64,000 nt of DNA from Chitinophagaceae bacterium. Lineage in GTDB: Bacteria; Bacteroidota; Bacteroidia; Chitinophagales; Chitinophagaceae. Position numbers and translations under genes: made by a program. Positions within the stretch are counted from its first letter, which is position 1, and each line of letters begins with the position of its first letter. The stretch is taken from contig SEAC01000002.1 of the NCBI GenBank assembly GCA_004173235.1, forward strand, positions 270,736-334,735, in the 5' to 3' direction. Under the pieces are notes generated by a model. The model saw only the letters and a list, made by a program, of their open reading frames with translations, did no database searches and was not told the origin of the DNA. Below are positions 40,350-49,332 of this stretch, one piece after another.

Positions 40350-43316
40350 ATGGATTATAATTTCAGGGCCATCGAACAAAAATGGCAGCAACACTGGGCC
40401 AACAGCGGCGCTTACCGGGTAACGAACGATACGGCCAAACCGAAGTACTATGTGCTCGACATGTTTCCCTACCCCAGCGGCGCAGGCCTGCACGTAGGGC
40501 ACCCGCTCGGCTACATTTCCTCCGACATTTTTGCGCGCTACAAGCGCAACAAGGGCTTCAACGTGCTGCACCCGATGGGCTACGACGCCTTCGGACTACC
40601 GGCAGAGCAATACGCCATCGAGAATGGCGTGCATCCAGCAGTGAGCACGGCAAAGAACATCGCCACCTTTCGCAGCCAGCTCGACAAGATCGGCTTCTGC
40701 TTCGACTGGAGCCGGCAGGTAAATACCTCCGAGCCGGGTTATTACAAGTGGACCCAGTGGATCTTCCTGCAATTGTTCAACAGCTGGTACAACCGCAAAA
40801 CGAACAGAACCGAAAAGATCGATACGCTGATCGCTGCCTTTGAAAGCGAGGGCAACGCAACGCACCCGGTGCCGAACAGCCAGTTTGAGCTTCCCGGGCT
40901 GAGCGCACAGCGCGCACCGCTCAATTTTACGGCCGGGGAATGGCGCGCCTTCGATGAAAAAACGAAGCAGTCCATCCTCATGGAATACCGCGTAGCCTAC
41001 TGCGGATATGGCGAGGTAAACTGGTGCGAAGCATTGGGCACGGTGCTCGCCAACGATGAAGTGGTGAACGGCGTCAGCGAGCGCGGCGGGCATCCTGTGA
41101 TCAAAAAGCGCCTGCGCCAATGGTACCTGCGCATCACCGAATTTGCCGACCGCCTTCTCGACGGACTGAACACGGTCGACTTTTCCGACGCTATGAAGGA
41201 AATGCAGGGCAACTGGATCGGGAAGAGCAGCGGTGCGGAGATTACATTCCAGCTCACGGCTGGCGGCTCAGGCATCACGGTATACACTACCCGGCCCGAC
41301 ACCATCTTCGGCGTCGACTTCATGGTGCTGGCACCGGAGCACGAGCTCGTGTCCCGTATAACTACGGATGACCGCCGTGCCTCAGTGGAAGACTATGTTG
41401 CCTATGTGAAAAGCCGCTCCGAACGGGAGCGCATGGCCGAGAAAAAGATATCCGGCGTTTTCACCGGCGCCTACGCGCAACACCCGTTTTCCAACAAGAA
41501 GATTCCCGTGTGGATATCGGAATACGTACTTGCCGGCTACGGCACCGGTGCTATCATGGCCGTGCCCAGCGGCGACGAGCGCGATCATAAGTTTGCGAAG
41601 CACTTTCATATTCCCGTCACCAACATTTTTGGTGCTGCGTATACGGGCGAGGATGCCGTGAGCGACAAAAGCCTGCTGCTTCACGAAAGCGACTTTGTAA
41701 ATGGCAAAACCGCCCGGGAAGCCATCGACATCGTGATCGATAAACTGGTGGAGCAAGGCATCGGCACCCGCAAAACGAATTTCAGGATCCGCGATGCGGC
41801 CTTCAGCCGACAGCGCTACTGGGGCGAGCCGTTCCCGGTAAAATGGATCGACGGCGTGGCCTATGCGCTCGATGAAAGCGAGCTTCCGCTCGAACTTCCG
41901 CACGTAGAGAAATATGGCCCGGGCCCCGAAGGCGAAGGCCCTCTTGCAAACGTACCGGAGTGGACGGCCCAACACCTCGAAACCAATACGATGCCCGGTT
42001 ATGCCGGATCGTCATGGTATTTCCTGCGCTATATGGATCCGCACAACGGAGCGGAATTCTGTTCCAAACAGTCTTCCGATTACTGGCGCCAGGTAGACCT
42101 GTATGTGGGTGGAACCGAGCACGCCGTGGGGCACCTGTTGTATTCGCGGATGTGGACGAAGGCGCTCTTCGATCTTGGGTTGATCTCGTTCGACGAGCCG
42201 TTCAAGCGCTTGCTCAACCAGGGCATGATCCAGGGCTCGAGCCGTTTTGTATACCGCCTCGACGACTTTAGCTATGGCGACGTCGACAACGGTTTTGTCG
42301 ACTACTCCAAAAACGGGTTGCATTTCATCTCGCATGGCCTTTTCGCGGCTGTTGAATCGTCGGAGAAAGCGGATCGCAACTCCGAAGCGGCGATGGCTAC
42401 CATTGCAGCCGCGCTGGGGATCGTCGACTTTGATTTCGGACAGCTGGATTCGTTCCGCTTCAACCCCCTTCATGTAGACGTCAATATCGTGGACGGCACC
42501 GAGCTTGATCTCGAAGCCTTCCGCAAATGGAAGCCCGATTACAAGGATGCCATTTTTATTTTGGAAGATGGCTCCGTTTCCCTGCCTTCTGCCGGGCAAC
42601 CAGGAGGAGTGTATATCTGCGGTGCCGAGGTAGAGAAGATGTCGAAGTCGAAAGTGAATACGGTGAACCCCGATCACATCGTGGAGCGTTATGGCGCCGA
42701 TACCTTCCGGATGTACGAGATGTTTCTCGGGCCGGTGGAAATGTCGAAGCCCTGGGATACCAAGGGAATCGAAGGCGTGCATCGCTTTTTGAAAAAACTT
42801 TGGCGCCTGTTTTACCACGAAGGCGCACTGCAGGTAACCGGCGATGCGCCCAACCGCGACGAGTTGAAAGTGCTGCACAAGACCATCAAGAAGGTGGAAG
42901 AAGACACCGAGCGCTTTTCGTTCAACACGGCCGTGTCTACCTTCATGATCGCTGTAAATGAACTGACGGACCTCAAGTGCAGCAAGCACGAAATTCTGTC
43001 GCCGCTGCTGGTGCTGCTGGCGCCCTATGCGCCACACGTGGCCGAAGAGCTCTGGAACACTCTTGGAAATGCAGGATCCGTGCTGGATGCTGCCTTCCCG
43101 CAATTCGATGCCCAATACCTTGTCGAGTCTTCGAAAGAATATCCTGTATCCATCAATGGAAAGAACCGCACGCAGATCGGGATTGCGCTTGATGCCACCG
43201 AGCAGCAGGTGCAGGAGATCGTGATGGCGAACGAAGTGGTGCAGAAGTGGATGGAAGGCAAACCGTTGAAGAAACTGGTGTTCGTGAAGGGTCGAATGAT
43301 CAACGTGGTGGTGTGA
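40350..43316 (+). CDS. leuS: Leucyl-tRNA synthetase
   Basis: This 988-residue class I synthetase charges tRNA-Leu. The HIGH motif is HVGH (48-51) in YPSGAGLHVGHPLGY and the KMSKS motif is at about 763-767. Between them lie the editing domain (TTRPDTIFG) and an unusually long insertion before KMSKS containing RLDDFSYGDVDNGFVDYSKN, as in Bacteroidota LeuS. I chose ATG 40350 because MDYNFRAIEQKWQQHW is the family start. Confidence 0.97.
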   Translation: MDYNFRAIEQKWQQHWANSGAYRVTNDTAKPKYYVLDMFPYPSGAGLHVGHPLGYISSDIFARYKRNKGFNVLHPMGYDAFGLPAEQYAIENGVHPAVSTAKNIATFRSQLDKIGFCFDWSRQVNTSEPGYYKWTQWIFLQLFNSWYNRKTNRTEKIDTLIAAFESEGNATHPVPNSQFELPGLSAQRAPLNFTAGEWRAFDEKTKQSILMEYRVAYCGYGEVNWCEALGTVLANDEVVNGVSERGGHPVIKKRLRQWYLRITEFADRLLDGLNTVDFSDAMKEMQGNWIGKSSGAEITFQLTAGGSGITVYTTRPDTIFGVDFMVLAPEHELVSRITTDDRRASVEDYVAYVKSRSERERMAEKKISGVFTGAYAQHPFSNKKIPVWISEYVLAGYGTGAIMAVPSGDERDHKFAKHFHIPVTNIFGAAYTGEDAVSDKSLLLHESDFVNGKTAREAIDIVIDKLVEQGIGTRKTNFRIRDAAFSRQRYWGEPFPVKWIDGVAYALDESELPLELPHVEKYGPGPEGEGPLANVPEWTAQHLETNTMPGYAGSSWYFLRYMDPHNGAEFCSKQSSDYWRQVDLYVGGTEHAVGHLLYSRMWTKALFDLGLISFDEPFKRLLNQGMIQGSSRFVYRLDDFSYGDVDNGFVDYSKNGLHFISHGLFAAVESSEKADRNSEAAMATIAAALGIVDFDFGQLDSFRFNPLHVDVNIVDGTELDLEAFRKWKPDYKDAIFILEDGSVSLPSAGQPGGVYICGAEVEKMSKSKVNTVNPDHIVERYGADTFRMYEMFLGPVEMSKPWDTKGIEGVHRFLKKLWRLFYHEGALQVTGDAPNRDELKVLHKTIKKVEEDTERFSFNTAVSTFMIAVNELTDLKCSKHEILSPLLVLLAPYAPHVAEELWNTLGNAGSVLDAAFPQFDAQYLVESSKEYPVSINGKNRTQIGIALDATEQQVQEIVMANEVVQKWMEGKPLKKLVFVKGRMINVVV

Positions 43317-43416
43317 AAGCTGCAGCGGCGGTCGAAGTTGTGAAAGATGTTCGGATTCCCTTTTCGCGGTGAACCGTCGCACCCCGATTGCTGTTATAGA
43401 GACGGAGGATTTCTTT

Positions 43417-43950
43417 ATGGCTTACCCGAATCTTACCCTCATCAATGCCTTGCGCCAGGCGGCCCGCCAGCTGGCATCGGGCGCACCCTATGCCTGGGGC
43501 GACCATGGCTCCTGCAACTGCGGCCACCTGCTGCAGGTGCTCACACATCTTAGCCGCGAGGAGATCCTGCGGCACGCACATACCGGCATCGGCGAGTGGA
43601 CCGAACTGGCCGAAGACTACTGCAACGTAACGGATGCGCCGGTGTCGCTGCTGCTCAGCAAGCTCGAAGCCATCGGCCTCACGCCTACCGACATTCATTG
43701 CCTCGAATACCTGCAGGACCGCGCGGTGCTCGATCGGCTGCCCGGCGGATTTCGTTGGCTGCAAAAGAATGTGCGCGCCGATGTGATCCTTTATTTCGAA
43801 ACGCTTGCTTCGCTGCTGGAAGAACAATTGCTGCCGCGGATCGCGATCGAAACAGCTTTTGAACCGGCAGGCGATAGCGGGCTCGAAAACTCCGCCGATA
43901 TTTGCCGCGATGCGCAAAGAAGAATTCCAACAGCGGTTGCAGGGCATTGA
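43417..43950 (+). CDS. Conserved protein of unknown function with a GSCNCGH motif
   Basis: This protein of about 178 residues starts at an ATG preceded by a good GGAGG ribosome-binding site. A longer GTG start at 43369 is possible. Notable segments are ALRQAARQLASGAPYAWGDHGSCNCGHLLQVLTHL, with two cysteines and two histidines that could bind metal or cofactor, and LLQKNVRADV-type helices later on. Similar Bacteroidota proteins have no known function. It overlaps the following M23 peptidase by 41 bp in another frame. Confidence 0.75.
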   Translation: MAYPNLTLINALRQAARQLASGAPYAWGDHGSCNCGHLLQVLTHLSREEILRHAHTGIGEWTELAEDYCNVTDAPVSLLLSKLEAIGLTPTDIHCLEYLQDRAVLDRLPGGFRWLQKNVRADVILYFETLASLLEEQLLPRIAIETAFEPAGDSGLENSADICRDAQRRIPTAVAGH

Positions 43951-44602
43951 GTTATTCCCGGTGGTGCCCCTGGAGCCCGGCGATACCCTCCTTCAAATGA
44001 ACCTGACCGCTTCAAACAAGGGCCTGGATGCGGCGACGTATACCAACACGGAGCTGTTTAGCAACTGGGTGGAAGCTTTGTTGCAGAGTGCCGGCGCGCG
44101 CTACGGCATCGGGGGTTATGGCGAGCACCGCACCATTTATGCACGCAGCGAAAAGTTCGACACCCATGTGGAAGAACCACGCCGTCTTCACCTGGGCATC
44201 GATGTGTGGGGGCCTGCGGAGACTCCGGTTTACGCGCCGCTCGCCGGCACGGTACACAGCGTTGCCGACAACGATTTCTTCGGCGATTATGGTGGTACCG
44301 TAATTCTACGGCACGAGGTCGGTGGCTTCGTTTTTCATACGCTCTACGGTCACCTGAGCCGGGCGTCGCTCGAAGACAAAGCCGAAGGCGCAACCGTTGC
44401 CGCGGGCGAGCGCATCGCATCGTTTGGCATCCCGGAAGAGAACGGCCACTGGCCGCCGCACCTGCACTTCCAGGCGATCATCGACATGCAGGGCAGGCGT
44501 GGCGACTATCCCGGCGTATGCTGCTTTTCGGAAAAAGAGCAGTGGCTGGCCAACTCGCCCGACCCGGATGTGCTGCTGGATATGATGGAACGGGTGCGAT
44601 AA
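43910..44602 (+). CDS. M23-family (LytM) peptidoglycan endopeptidase-like protein
   Basis: This 230-residue protein has the M23 zinc fold: HLGIDVWGPAETPVYAPLAG (first His/Asp pair), and WPPHLHFQAI near the C-terminus (H-x-H). No signal peptide is seen, so it may act in the cytoplasm or be exported another way. It is translated from a start inside the preceding gene. M23 enzymes cleave cross-links of peptidoglycan. The substrate here is an inference. Confidence 0.85.
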   Translation: MRKEEFQQRLQGIELFPVVPLEPGDTLLQMNLTASNKGLDAATYTNTELFSNWVEALLQSAGARYGIGGYGEHRTIYARSEKFDTHVEEPRRLHLGIDVWGPAETPVYAPLAGTVHSVADNDFFGDYGGTVILRHEVGGFVFHTLYGHLSRASLEDKAEGATVAAGERIASFGIPEENGHWPPHLHFQAIIDMQGRRGDYPGVCCFSEKEQWLANSPDPDVLLDMMERVR

Positions 44603-44678
44603 GCGCAAATGCTTGTTGGGCAAGCGTTTCACCCATTTTATTAACGAGCTTTTGGAGCCTCCTCTGGGCTTTTTGCAG

Positions 44679-44686
44679 TACCTTTA
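44679..44686 (+). promoter_or_regulatory. -7-like promoter box, ruvB
   Basis: TACCTTTA (one mismatch) ends 4 nt before the ruvB ATG. Confidence 0.5.
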
Positions 44687-44690
44687 GCAC

Positions 44691-45740
44691 ATGTCCAATC
44701 CCAATTTAGTTTCGGGGAGTGATGGTCTCACGGCGGCGGAAAAAGAATTCGAGAACAACATCCGCCCCCGCGAGATCGAAGACTTTTCGGGGCAGCCGCA
44801 GATTATCGAGAACATCAAGATCTTTATCAAGGCAGCCAAGCTGCGCGGTGAGGCGCTTGATCACGTGCTGTTTCACGGCCCTCCCGGCCTGGGAAAGACA
44901 ACGCTGTCGCGCATTGTAGCCAACGAGCTGGGCGTGAACATCAAGGAAACCTCCGGTCCCGTGATTGAGAAACCGGGCGACCTAGCCGGCCTTCTCACCA
45001 ACCTTCAACCTAACGACGTTCTTTTTATCGACGAGATCCACCGCCTGAGCACCATCGTGGAAGAGTACCTGTATTCGGCCATGGAAGACTACAAGATCGA
45101 CATCATGATCGATTCGGGCCCCAACGCGCGCTCCATCCAGATCAACCTGAACCCGTTCACCCTGATCGGTGCCACCACCCGGAGCGGCTTGCTCACGGCG
45201 CCGCTGCTTTCGCGCTTCGCCATCAAGAGCCGTCTTGAATACTACGATTCAAAAACGCTGACCGCCATCATCCAGCGCGCTGCCGAGATCCTGAAAGCGG
45301 AAATAACCACCGATGCCGCAGGCGAGATCGCCCGCCGCAGCCGCGGCACACCGCGTATTGCCAACGGCCTGCTGCGCCGCGTGCGCGACTTTGCCATGGT
45401 GCTCAACGACTCGCAGATAGACCTCGGCATTACGCAACATGCGCTGCGCGCGCTCAATGTGGACGAGCACGGCCTCGATGATATGGATAACCGCATCCTT
45501 GCCGCCATCATCGAAAAATTCAAGGGCGGACCGGTGGGCATCACCACCATCGCCACGGCAGTTGGAGAGGAGTCGGGAACCATCGAGGAAGTATACGAGC
45601 CATTCCTGATCCAGGAGGGCTTTCTGCAGCGCACGCCGCGCGGGCGTGAGGCAACGGAAAAAGCATACCATCACTTAGGAAAATCCCGACCTCGCTTCGG
45701 CACCCCAGGTGACCTATTTGACAGTGAACTAACCCGATAA
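44691..45740 (+). CDS. ruvB: Holliday junction branch-migration helicase RuvB
   Basis: This 349-residue AAA+ ATPase drives branch migration with RuvA. Walker A is GPPGLGKT (63-70), Walker B is LFIDEIHR (111-118), and sensor segments [17 protein letters not shown] and [16 protein letters not shown] follow. The C-terminal winged helix includes [28 protein letters not shown]. It is a single gene ended by two consecutive hairpins. Confidence 0.98.
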   Translation: MSNPNLVSGSDGLTAAEKEFENNIRPREIEDFSGQPQIIENIKIFIKAAKLRGEALDHVLFHGPPGLGKTTLSRIVANELGVNIKETSGPVIEKPGDLAGLLTNLQPNDVLFIDEIHRLSTIVEEYLYSAMEDYKIDIMIDSGPNARSIQINLNPFTLIGATTRSGLLTAPLLSRFAIKSRLEYYDSKTLTAIIQRAAEILKAEITTDAAGEIARRSRGTPRIANGLLRRVRDFAMVLNDSQIDLGITQHALRALNVDEHGLDDMDNRILAAIIEKFKGGPVGITTIATAVGEESGTIEEVYEPFLIQEGFLQRTPRGREATEKAYHHLGKSRPRFGTPGDLFDSELTR

Positions 45741-45767
45741 AAGAGGACGGCCGGTGGCCGCTTTTTT
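45739..45767 (+). terminator. Terminator of ruvB
   Basis: A short CGGCC/GGCCG stem extended by AAAAG/CTTTT with a bulge is followed by a six-T run. It begins within the ruvB stop codon. Confidence 0.65.
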
Positions 45768-45799
45768 CACTACGGCACAACGACACGAAGACACAACGA

Positions 45800-45828
45800 A
45801 AAAAACGCTTCTCCAGGAAGCGTTTTTT
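45800..45828. terminator. Perfect 12-bp hairpin between convergent genes
   Basis: AAAAAACGCTTC, TCCAG, GAAGCGTTTTTT carries A and T runs on both sides, so it should terminate transcription in both directions (ruvB and the response regulator). Confidence 0.85.
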
Positions 45829-45879
45829 GCTATTAGATAGCAACGTTGTGTCGTCGTGCTCAAGGGCGCCTGCGCCCGT

Positions 45880-46578
45880 CTATTTATGAACAACGAGCCG
45901 GAATCCATTCCCGTGAATGTTCACGATCTCGATTTGCGGGTCGTCGCGGAGGTACTTGCGCAGCTTGGCAATATACACGTCCATCGAGCGGCCGTTGAAA
46001 TACGTATCGGAACCCCAGATGCGCTTGAGCGCCTGTTCGCGGGGAAGAAGATCGTTGAGGTGCTCGCACAACATTTTCAGGAGCTCATTCTCCTTGGGGG
46101 AGAGCGTTTGCGTTTTGCCATCGTGGCTGAGCTCGCGGAGCTTGGGGTTGAAGTGGTACGAAGCCAGATCGTACTCGCGGTTTTCCTGCTCGCGGTTGAT
46201 CTCTTCGTTGCGCTTCAGGATGGCTTTGATCTTATGCAGCAGCACTTCCGAATCGAAGGGCTTGGTGATATAATCGTCGGCACCGAGCTTGTAGCCCTGG
46301 ATGATGTCTTCTTTCATGGTCTTGGCCGAGAGGAAGAACAGGGGTACGTCGGGGTTGATGTCGCGGATCTCTTCGGCGAGCGTAAAGCCGTCCATGTTCG
46401 GCATCATCACATCGAGCAGGCAAAGGTCGAAAGCCTCGCGCTGGAAAGCGGCAAGACCCAACCGCCCGTCGCGCTCGAGGGTTACATCGTAATCGTTGAG
46501 TTCGAGGTAATTCTTCAATACACTTCCCAGGTTCGGATCGTCCTCGCAAAGGAGAATTTTCGCTTTCTTTCCTTCCAT
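45880..46578 (-). CDS. OmpR-family response regulator (RprY-like)
   Basis: The 232-residue protein has a receiver domain (acidic pair Asp13-Asp14, phospho-acceptor Asp56 in LLDVMMP, Ser84, Lys106) and an OmpR-type winged-helix DNA-binding domain. The segment RSMDVYIAKLRKYLRDDPQIEI and the opening KILLCEDDPNLG match the RprY group of Bacteroidota. No histidine kinase is adjacent, so it is an orphan here. Confidence 0.93.
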   Translation of the reverse strand: MEGKKAKILLCEDDPNLGSVLKNYLELNDYDVTLERDGRLGLAAFQREAFDLCLLDVMMPNMDGFTLAEEIRDINPDVPLFFLSAKTMKEDIIQGYKLGADDYITKPFDSEVLLHKIKAILKRNEEINREQENREYDLASYHFNPKLRELSHDGKTQTLSPKENELLKMLCEHLNDLLPREQALKRIWGSDTYFNGRSMDVYIAKLRKYLRDDPQIEIVNIHGNGFRLVVHK

Positions 46579-46670
46579 GATGTCTTTTTTATTTCGCTTT
46601 AAAGGTAACGGATTCCCGTTTACAGGCAGCCGTTAGGGAGAGCATGCAAAAACGAAACCACGATGGCTGA

Positions 46671-46748
46671 GTTTACAGTTTATAGTTTTCAGTTGGTGAG
46701 CGCGATGGGGGGTGGTTAAACTGGAAACTGAAAACCGTACACTTAAAA
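46671..46748. repeat. CAGTTT-type palindromic intergenic repeat
   Basis: GTTTACAGTTTATAGTTTTC and AAACTGGAAACTGAAAACC contain complementary 10-bp arms (GTTTTCAGTT/AACTGAAAAC). Similar elements lie at 55101-55184 and 61461-61544. Confidence 0.6.
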
Positions 46749-47342
46749 CTTCTCCTTAAGCAAAAGTGCCAACTTCCGAAAACTCTCATACGGCCCCTTG
46801 TCGGCGAAGGCGTTGGCCACAACGGGCGGAATGCTGCCGCCAGGGTCCGCCTGGAAGATGTAAACGATGTGGAGGCGGCCCGGATCGGCCTGCGTCACCA
46901 GCCAGCTGATGGAGGAACGCTCGATGCGCACTTTGCCGCTCTTTGCAGGAAGGATGCCGTCCTGACTTACCTCGGTGAGCCGCAGCCAGCCGCCCTTGGG
47001 GTCGCGCTCAACGCGGGCACGGATCACGGCATCCCGGTTTTGCAGCGGCCAGGGAAGTGCCGTCTCGCTGTAGTAATAATATTCGTCGGCTCCTGCGCCT
47101 CTGATGATGCCCGCGGTCTTGTTGGCATACACCCAGTTGTGAAAATTGCCTACGTTGCGCAGCGTATTTTCGAAGCCTGCGAGGGTGCCGGCAAGCGTGC
47201 ATTCTACTTTGATGTTCCGAAAGCCGCTGCCATCCGACTCGTACACGCGGATGCCTTCCTTGTCACGCGTCAGCTTCCAGTTGCCTTGCGCTTGCATGGT
47301 CACCGATGCGAACAGAAAAAACAGGGCTGCGAAGATTTTCAT
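46743..47342 (-). CDS. START-domain lipid-binding protein
   Basis: This 199-residue protein has a signal peptide (MKIFAALFFLFASVTMQAQ) and one START-like domain: GNWKLTRDKEGIRVYESDGS, NFHNWVYANKTAG, LPWPLQNRDAVIRARVE and ADPGGSIPPVVANAFADKGP. Such domains hold a hydrophobic ligand. In bacteria they are usually periplasmic with unknown cargo. The start at 47342 follows a perfect -7 box by 8 nt. Confidence 0.85.
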   Translation of the reverse strand: MKIFAALFFLFASVTMQAQGNWKLTRDKEGIRVYESDGSGFRNIKVECTLAGTLAGFENTLRNVGNFHNWVYANKTAGIIRGAGADEYYYYSETALPWPLQNRDAVIRARVERDPKGGWLRLTEVSQDGILPAKSGKVRIERSSISWLVTQADPGRLHIVYIFQADPGGSIPPVVANAFADKGPYESFRKLALLLKEKF

Positions 47343-47350
47343 AGGGCCCG

Positions 47351-47358
47351 CAAAGATA
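47351..47358 (-). promoter_or_regulatory. -7 promoter box, START protein
   Basis: The minus strand reads TATCTTTG (exact TAnnTTTG), 8 nt before the ATG at 47342. Confidence 0.55.
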
Positions 47359-47383
47359 CATAAATGAAAACAATAATGTGTGA

Positions 47384-49285
47384 TCAGCCGTAGCGCAGCG
47401 CTCCGCCGCCATCCACGCGCAATTTGCCTTCGGCCACCAGGAAGTCGAGCACGGTCCAAAGCTGTGCCGAAGCCACATCGCCCAATGCCGCCAGCAACGA
47501 ATCCGCGCTGCGATCGCCTGCCGTGAGCGCCGCCTCCACACGCACACGTATCTTCTCAAAAACAGCAGCATCCATCGGCTCCTTCTTACGGGTAATGCAG
47601 CGGTCGCAGATGCCGCAGGCCGTGGCATCTGCTTCGCCGAAATAGCGGTTGATGTAGGTGGAGCGACATTCGGCAGTCTTCGTGTAGCCGGTCATGGCGC
47701 CCACGCGCTTGCGGAAGGCTTCGCGCCGCCGCTCATAGGGCGCGGTGTTCATGCGAAAGTCGTCCACATTCACGCGGTGCCTGCGAAAGATGAGCTTGGG
47801 GTCTTCGTTCTGCGGCGTGTAATCAATGACGCCGAACGATGCGGCCCGCTTCAGGCCGGCAACCACTTCGGCTACGTCTGCTTTCATCAGTTGGGCCACC
47901 TGCAGCTCCGACACAAACACCGGCACGTCGAACACACCTGCATACGTGCGCAGCAGGGTGGTGAGCAGCGGCTCGAGGTCGGGGTAGCCTTCGAGGAATT
48001 CGTTGAGGCCGCGCTTATTCGTCTGGAAGCTCACCGTGGAAGGGGCGAAGCTCTTTTCATTATAGTCGAACCAGCCTTCGCCCTCGAGCGCCTTCAGGGC
48101 ATAAAGTGCGCGGAAGGAGTCCAGCCCGAAGTTGCGGACGAAAGCATCGTAATGAAAGGCGTACGACTGGTCTTCGCCGGTGTAGCTCGGTATCTGCAGG
48201 TAATTCACCAGCGCCCCGTACACCGTCTTGATCTCTTCGAACGAAGGGTAGCGCTGCTCGTGAAGGGCTTCGAGGTCGCGGATGTCCTGCGGCGTGCAGA
48301 GCAACACGGCGTAGGAGCGTTGCCCATCGCGGCCGGCGCGCCCTGCTTCCTGGTAATAGCTTTCGAGCGAGTCGGGAACGTCGGCGTGGAGCACGATGCG
48401 CACGTCGGGCTTGTCGATGCCCATCCCGAACGCGTTGGTGCAAACGATGATGCGCGTTTTGTTATCGATCCAATCCTGCTGGCGGCGCGCGCGTTCCTCG
48501 CCAGGCAAACCCGCGTGGTAATGCTCCGCGCTATGGCCGTGCATCCGCAGCAGGTCGGCGATCTCCACCGTGCGCCGTCGGCTCTTTGCATACACGACGG
48601 CCGTGCCGGGCACCTTGCCCAGTATTTCTACAATCTTCGCCAGCCGCGATTCCGCTTCGATCACGGAATACGAAAGGTTGGGGCGCAGGAAGGATTGCCG
48701 GAACGTAGCAGCCTCGCGCAGCTGCAATTGTTCGATGATGTCCTGTTGTACTTCTACGGTAGCCGAAGCCGTGAGCGCGAGCACGGGCACATCGGGAAGC
48801 TCTTCGCGCAGCGCCGCAATGCGCCGGTAGGCAGGACGGAAATCGTGTCCCCACTGCGAAATACAGTGCGCTTCATCGATGGCGATGAGGTTGACGTTCA
48901 TGGCAGGCAGGAATTCCTGGAACAGGCCCGTTTCGAGACGCTCGGGAGAAACATACAGGAACTTGTAGGGGCCGTATGCAACGTTCTTCAGCGTTTGCAC
49001 GATGGCGCGCCGGCTCATTCCCGTGTAGATAGCAGCGGCCAGCACGCCCCGCTTCTTCAGGTTCTCCACCTGGTCTTTCATCAGGGCGATGAGTGGCGAC
49101 ACCACGATGCAGATGCCTTCCTGCGCGAGGGCAGGCACCTGGAAGCAAAGCGACTTGCCGCCGCCCGTAGGAAGCAGGGTCAGCGCGTCCTTGCCTTCAA
49201 GCACATGGCTGATGATGTCTTCCTGCAAGGGCCGGAACGAATCGTAGCCCCAGAATTCTTTTAGTATGTGGTGAATGGATACCAA
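47384..49285 (-). CDS. recQ: RecQ-family DNA helicase (TTG start)
   Basis: This 633-residue 3'-5' DNA helicase has Walker A TGGGKSLCF (40-48), DEAH box (137-140), the helicase C domain (GRAGRDG motif), the zinc-binding cluster (CRSTYINRYF with CGICDRC) and a short C-terminal winged-helix-like tail. No HRDC domain is visible. The start appears to be TTG at 49285, since the frame MVSIHHILKEFWGY fits and a -7-like GATCTTTG lies 8 nt upstream. Confidence 0.92.
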   Translation of the reverse strand: MVSIHHILKEFWGYDSFRPLQEDIISHVLEGKDALTLLPTGGGKSLCFQVPALAQEGICIVVSPLIALMKDQVENLKKRGVLAAAIYTGMSRRAIVQTLKNVAYGPYKFLYVSPERLETGLFQEFLPAMNVNLIAIDEAHCISQWGHDFRPAYRRIAALREELPDVPVLALTASATVEVQQDIIEQLQLREAATFRQSFLRPNLSYSVIEAESRLAKIVEILGKVPGTAVVYAKSRRRTVEIADLLRMHGHSAEHYHAGLPGEERARRQQDWIDNKTRIIVCTNAFGMGIDKPDVRIVLHADVPDSLESYYQEAGRAGRDGQRSYAVLLCTPQDIRDLEALHEQRYPSFEEIKTVYGALVNYLQIPSYTGEDQSYAFHYDAFVRNFGLDSFRALYALKALEGEGWFDYNEKSFAPSTVSFQTNKRGLNEFLEGYPDLEPLLTTLLRTYAGVFDVPVFVSELQVAQLMKADVAEVVAGLKRAASFGVIDYTPQNEDPKLIFRRHRVNVDDFRMNTAPYERRREAFRKRVGAMTGYTKTAECRSTYINRYFGEADATACGICDRCITRKKEPMDAAVFEKIRVRVEAALTAGDRSADSLLAALGDVASAQLWTVLDFLVAEGKLRVDGGGALRYG

Positions 49286-49332
49286 GTGGAATGCAAAGAT
49301 CGTTCAACCGCACTCTGGCAAGCCACATCCTT

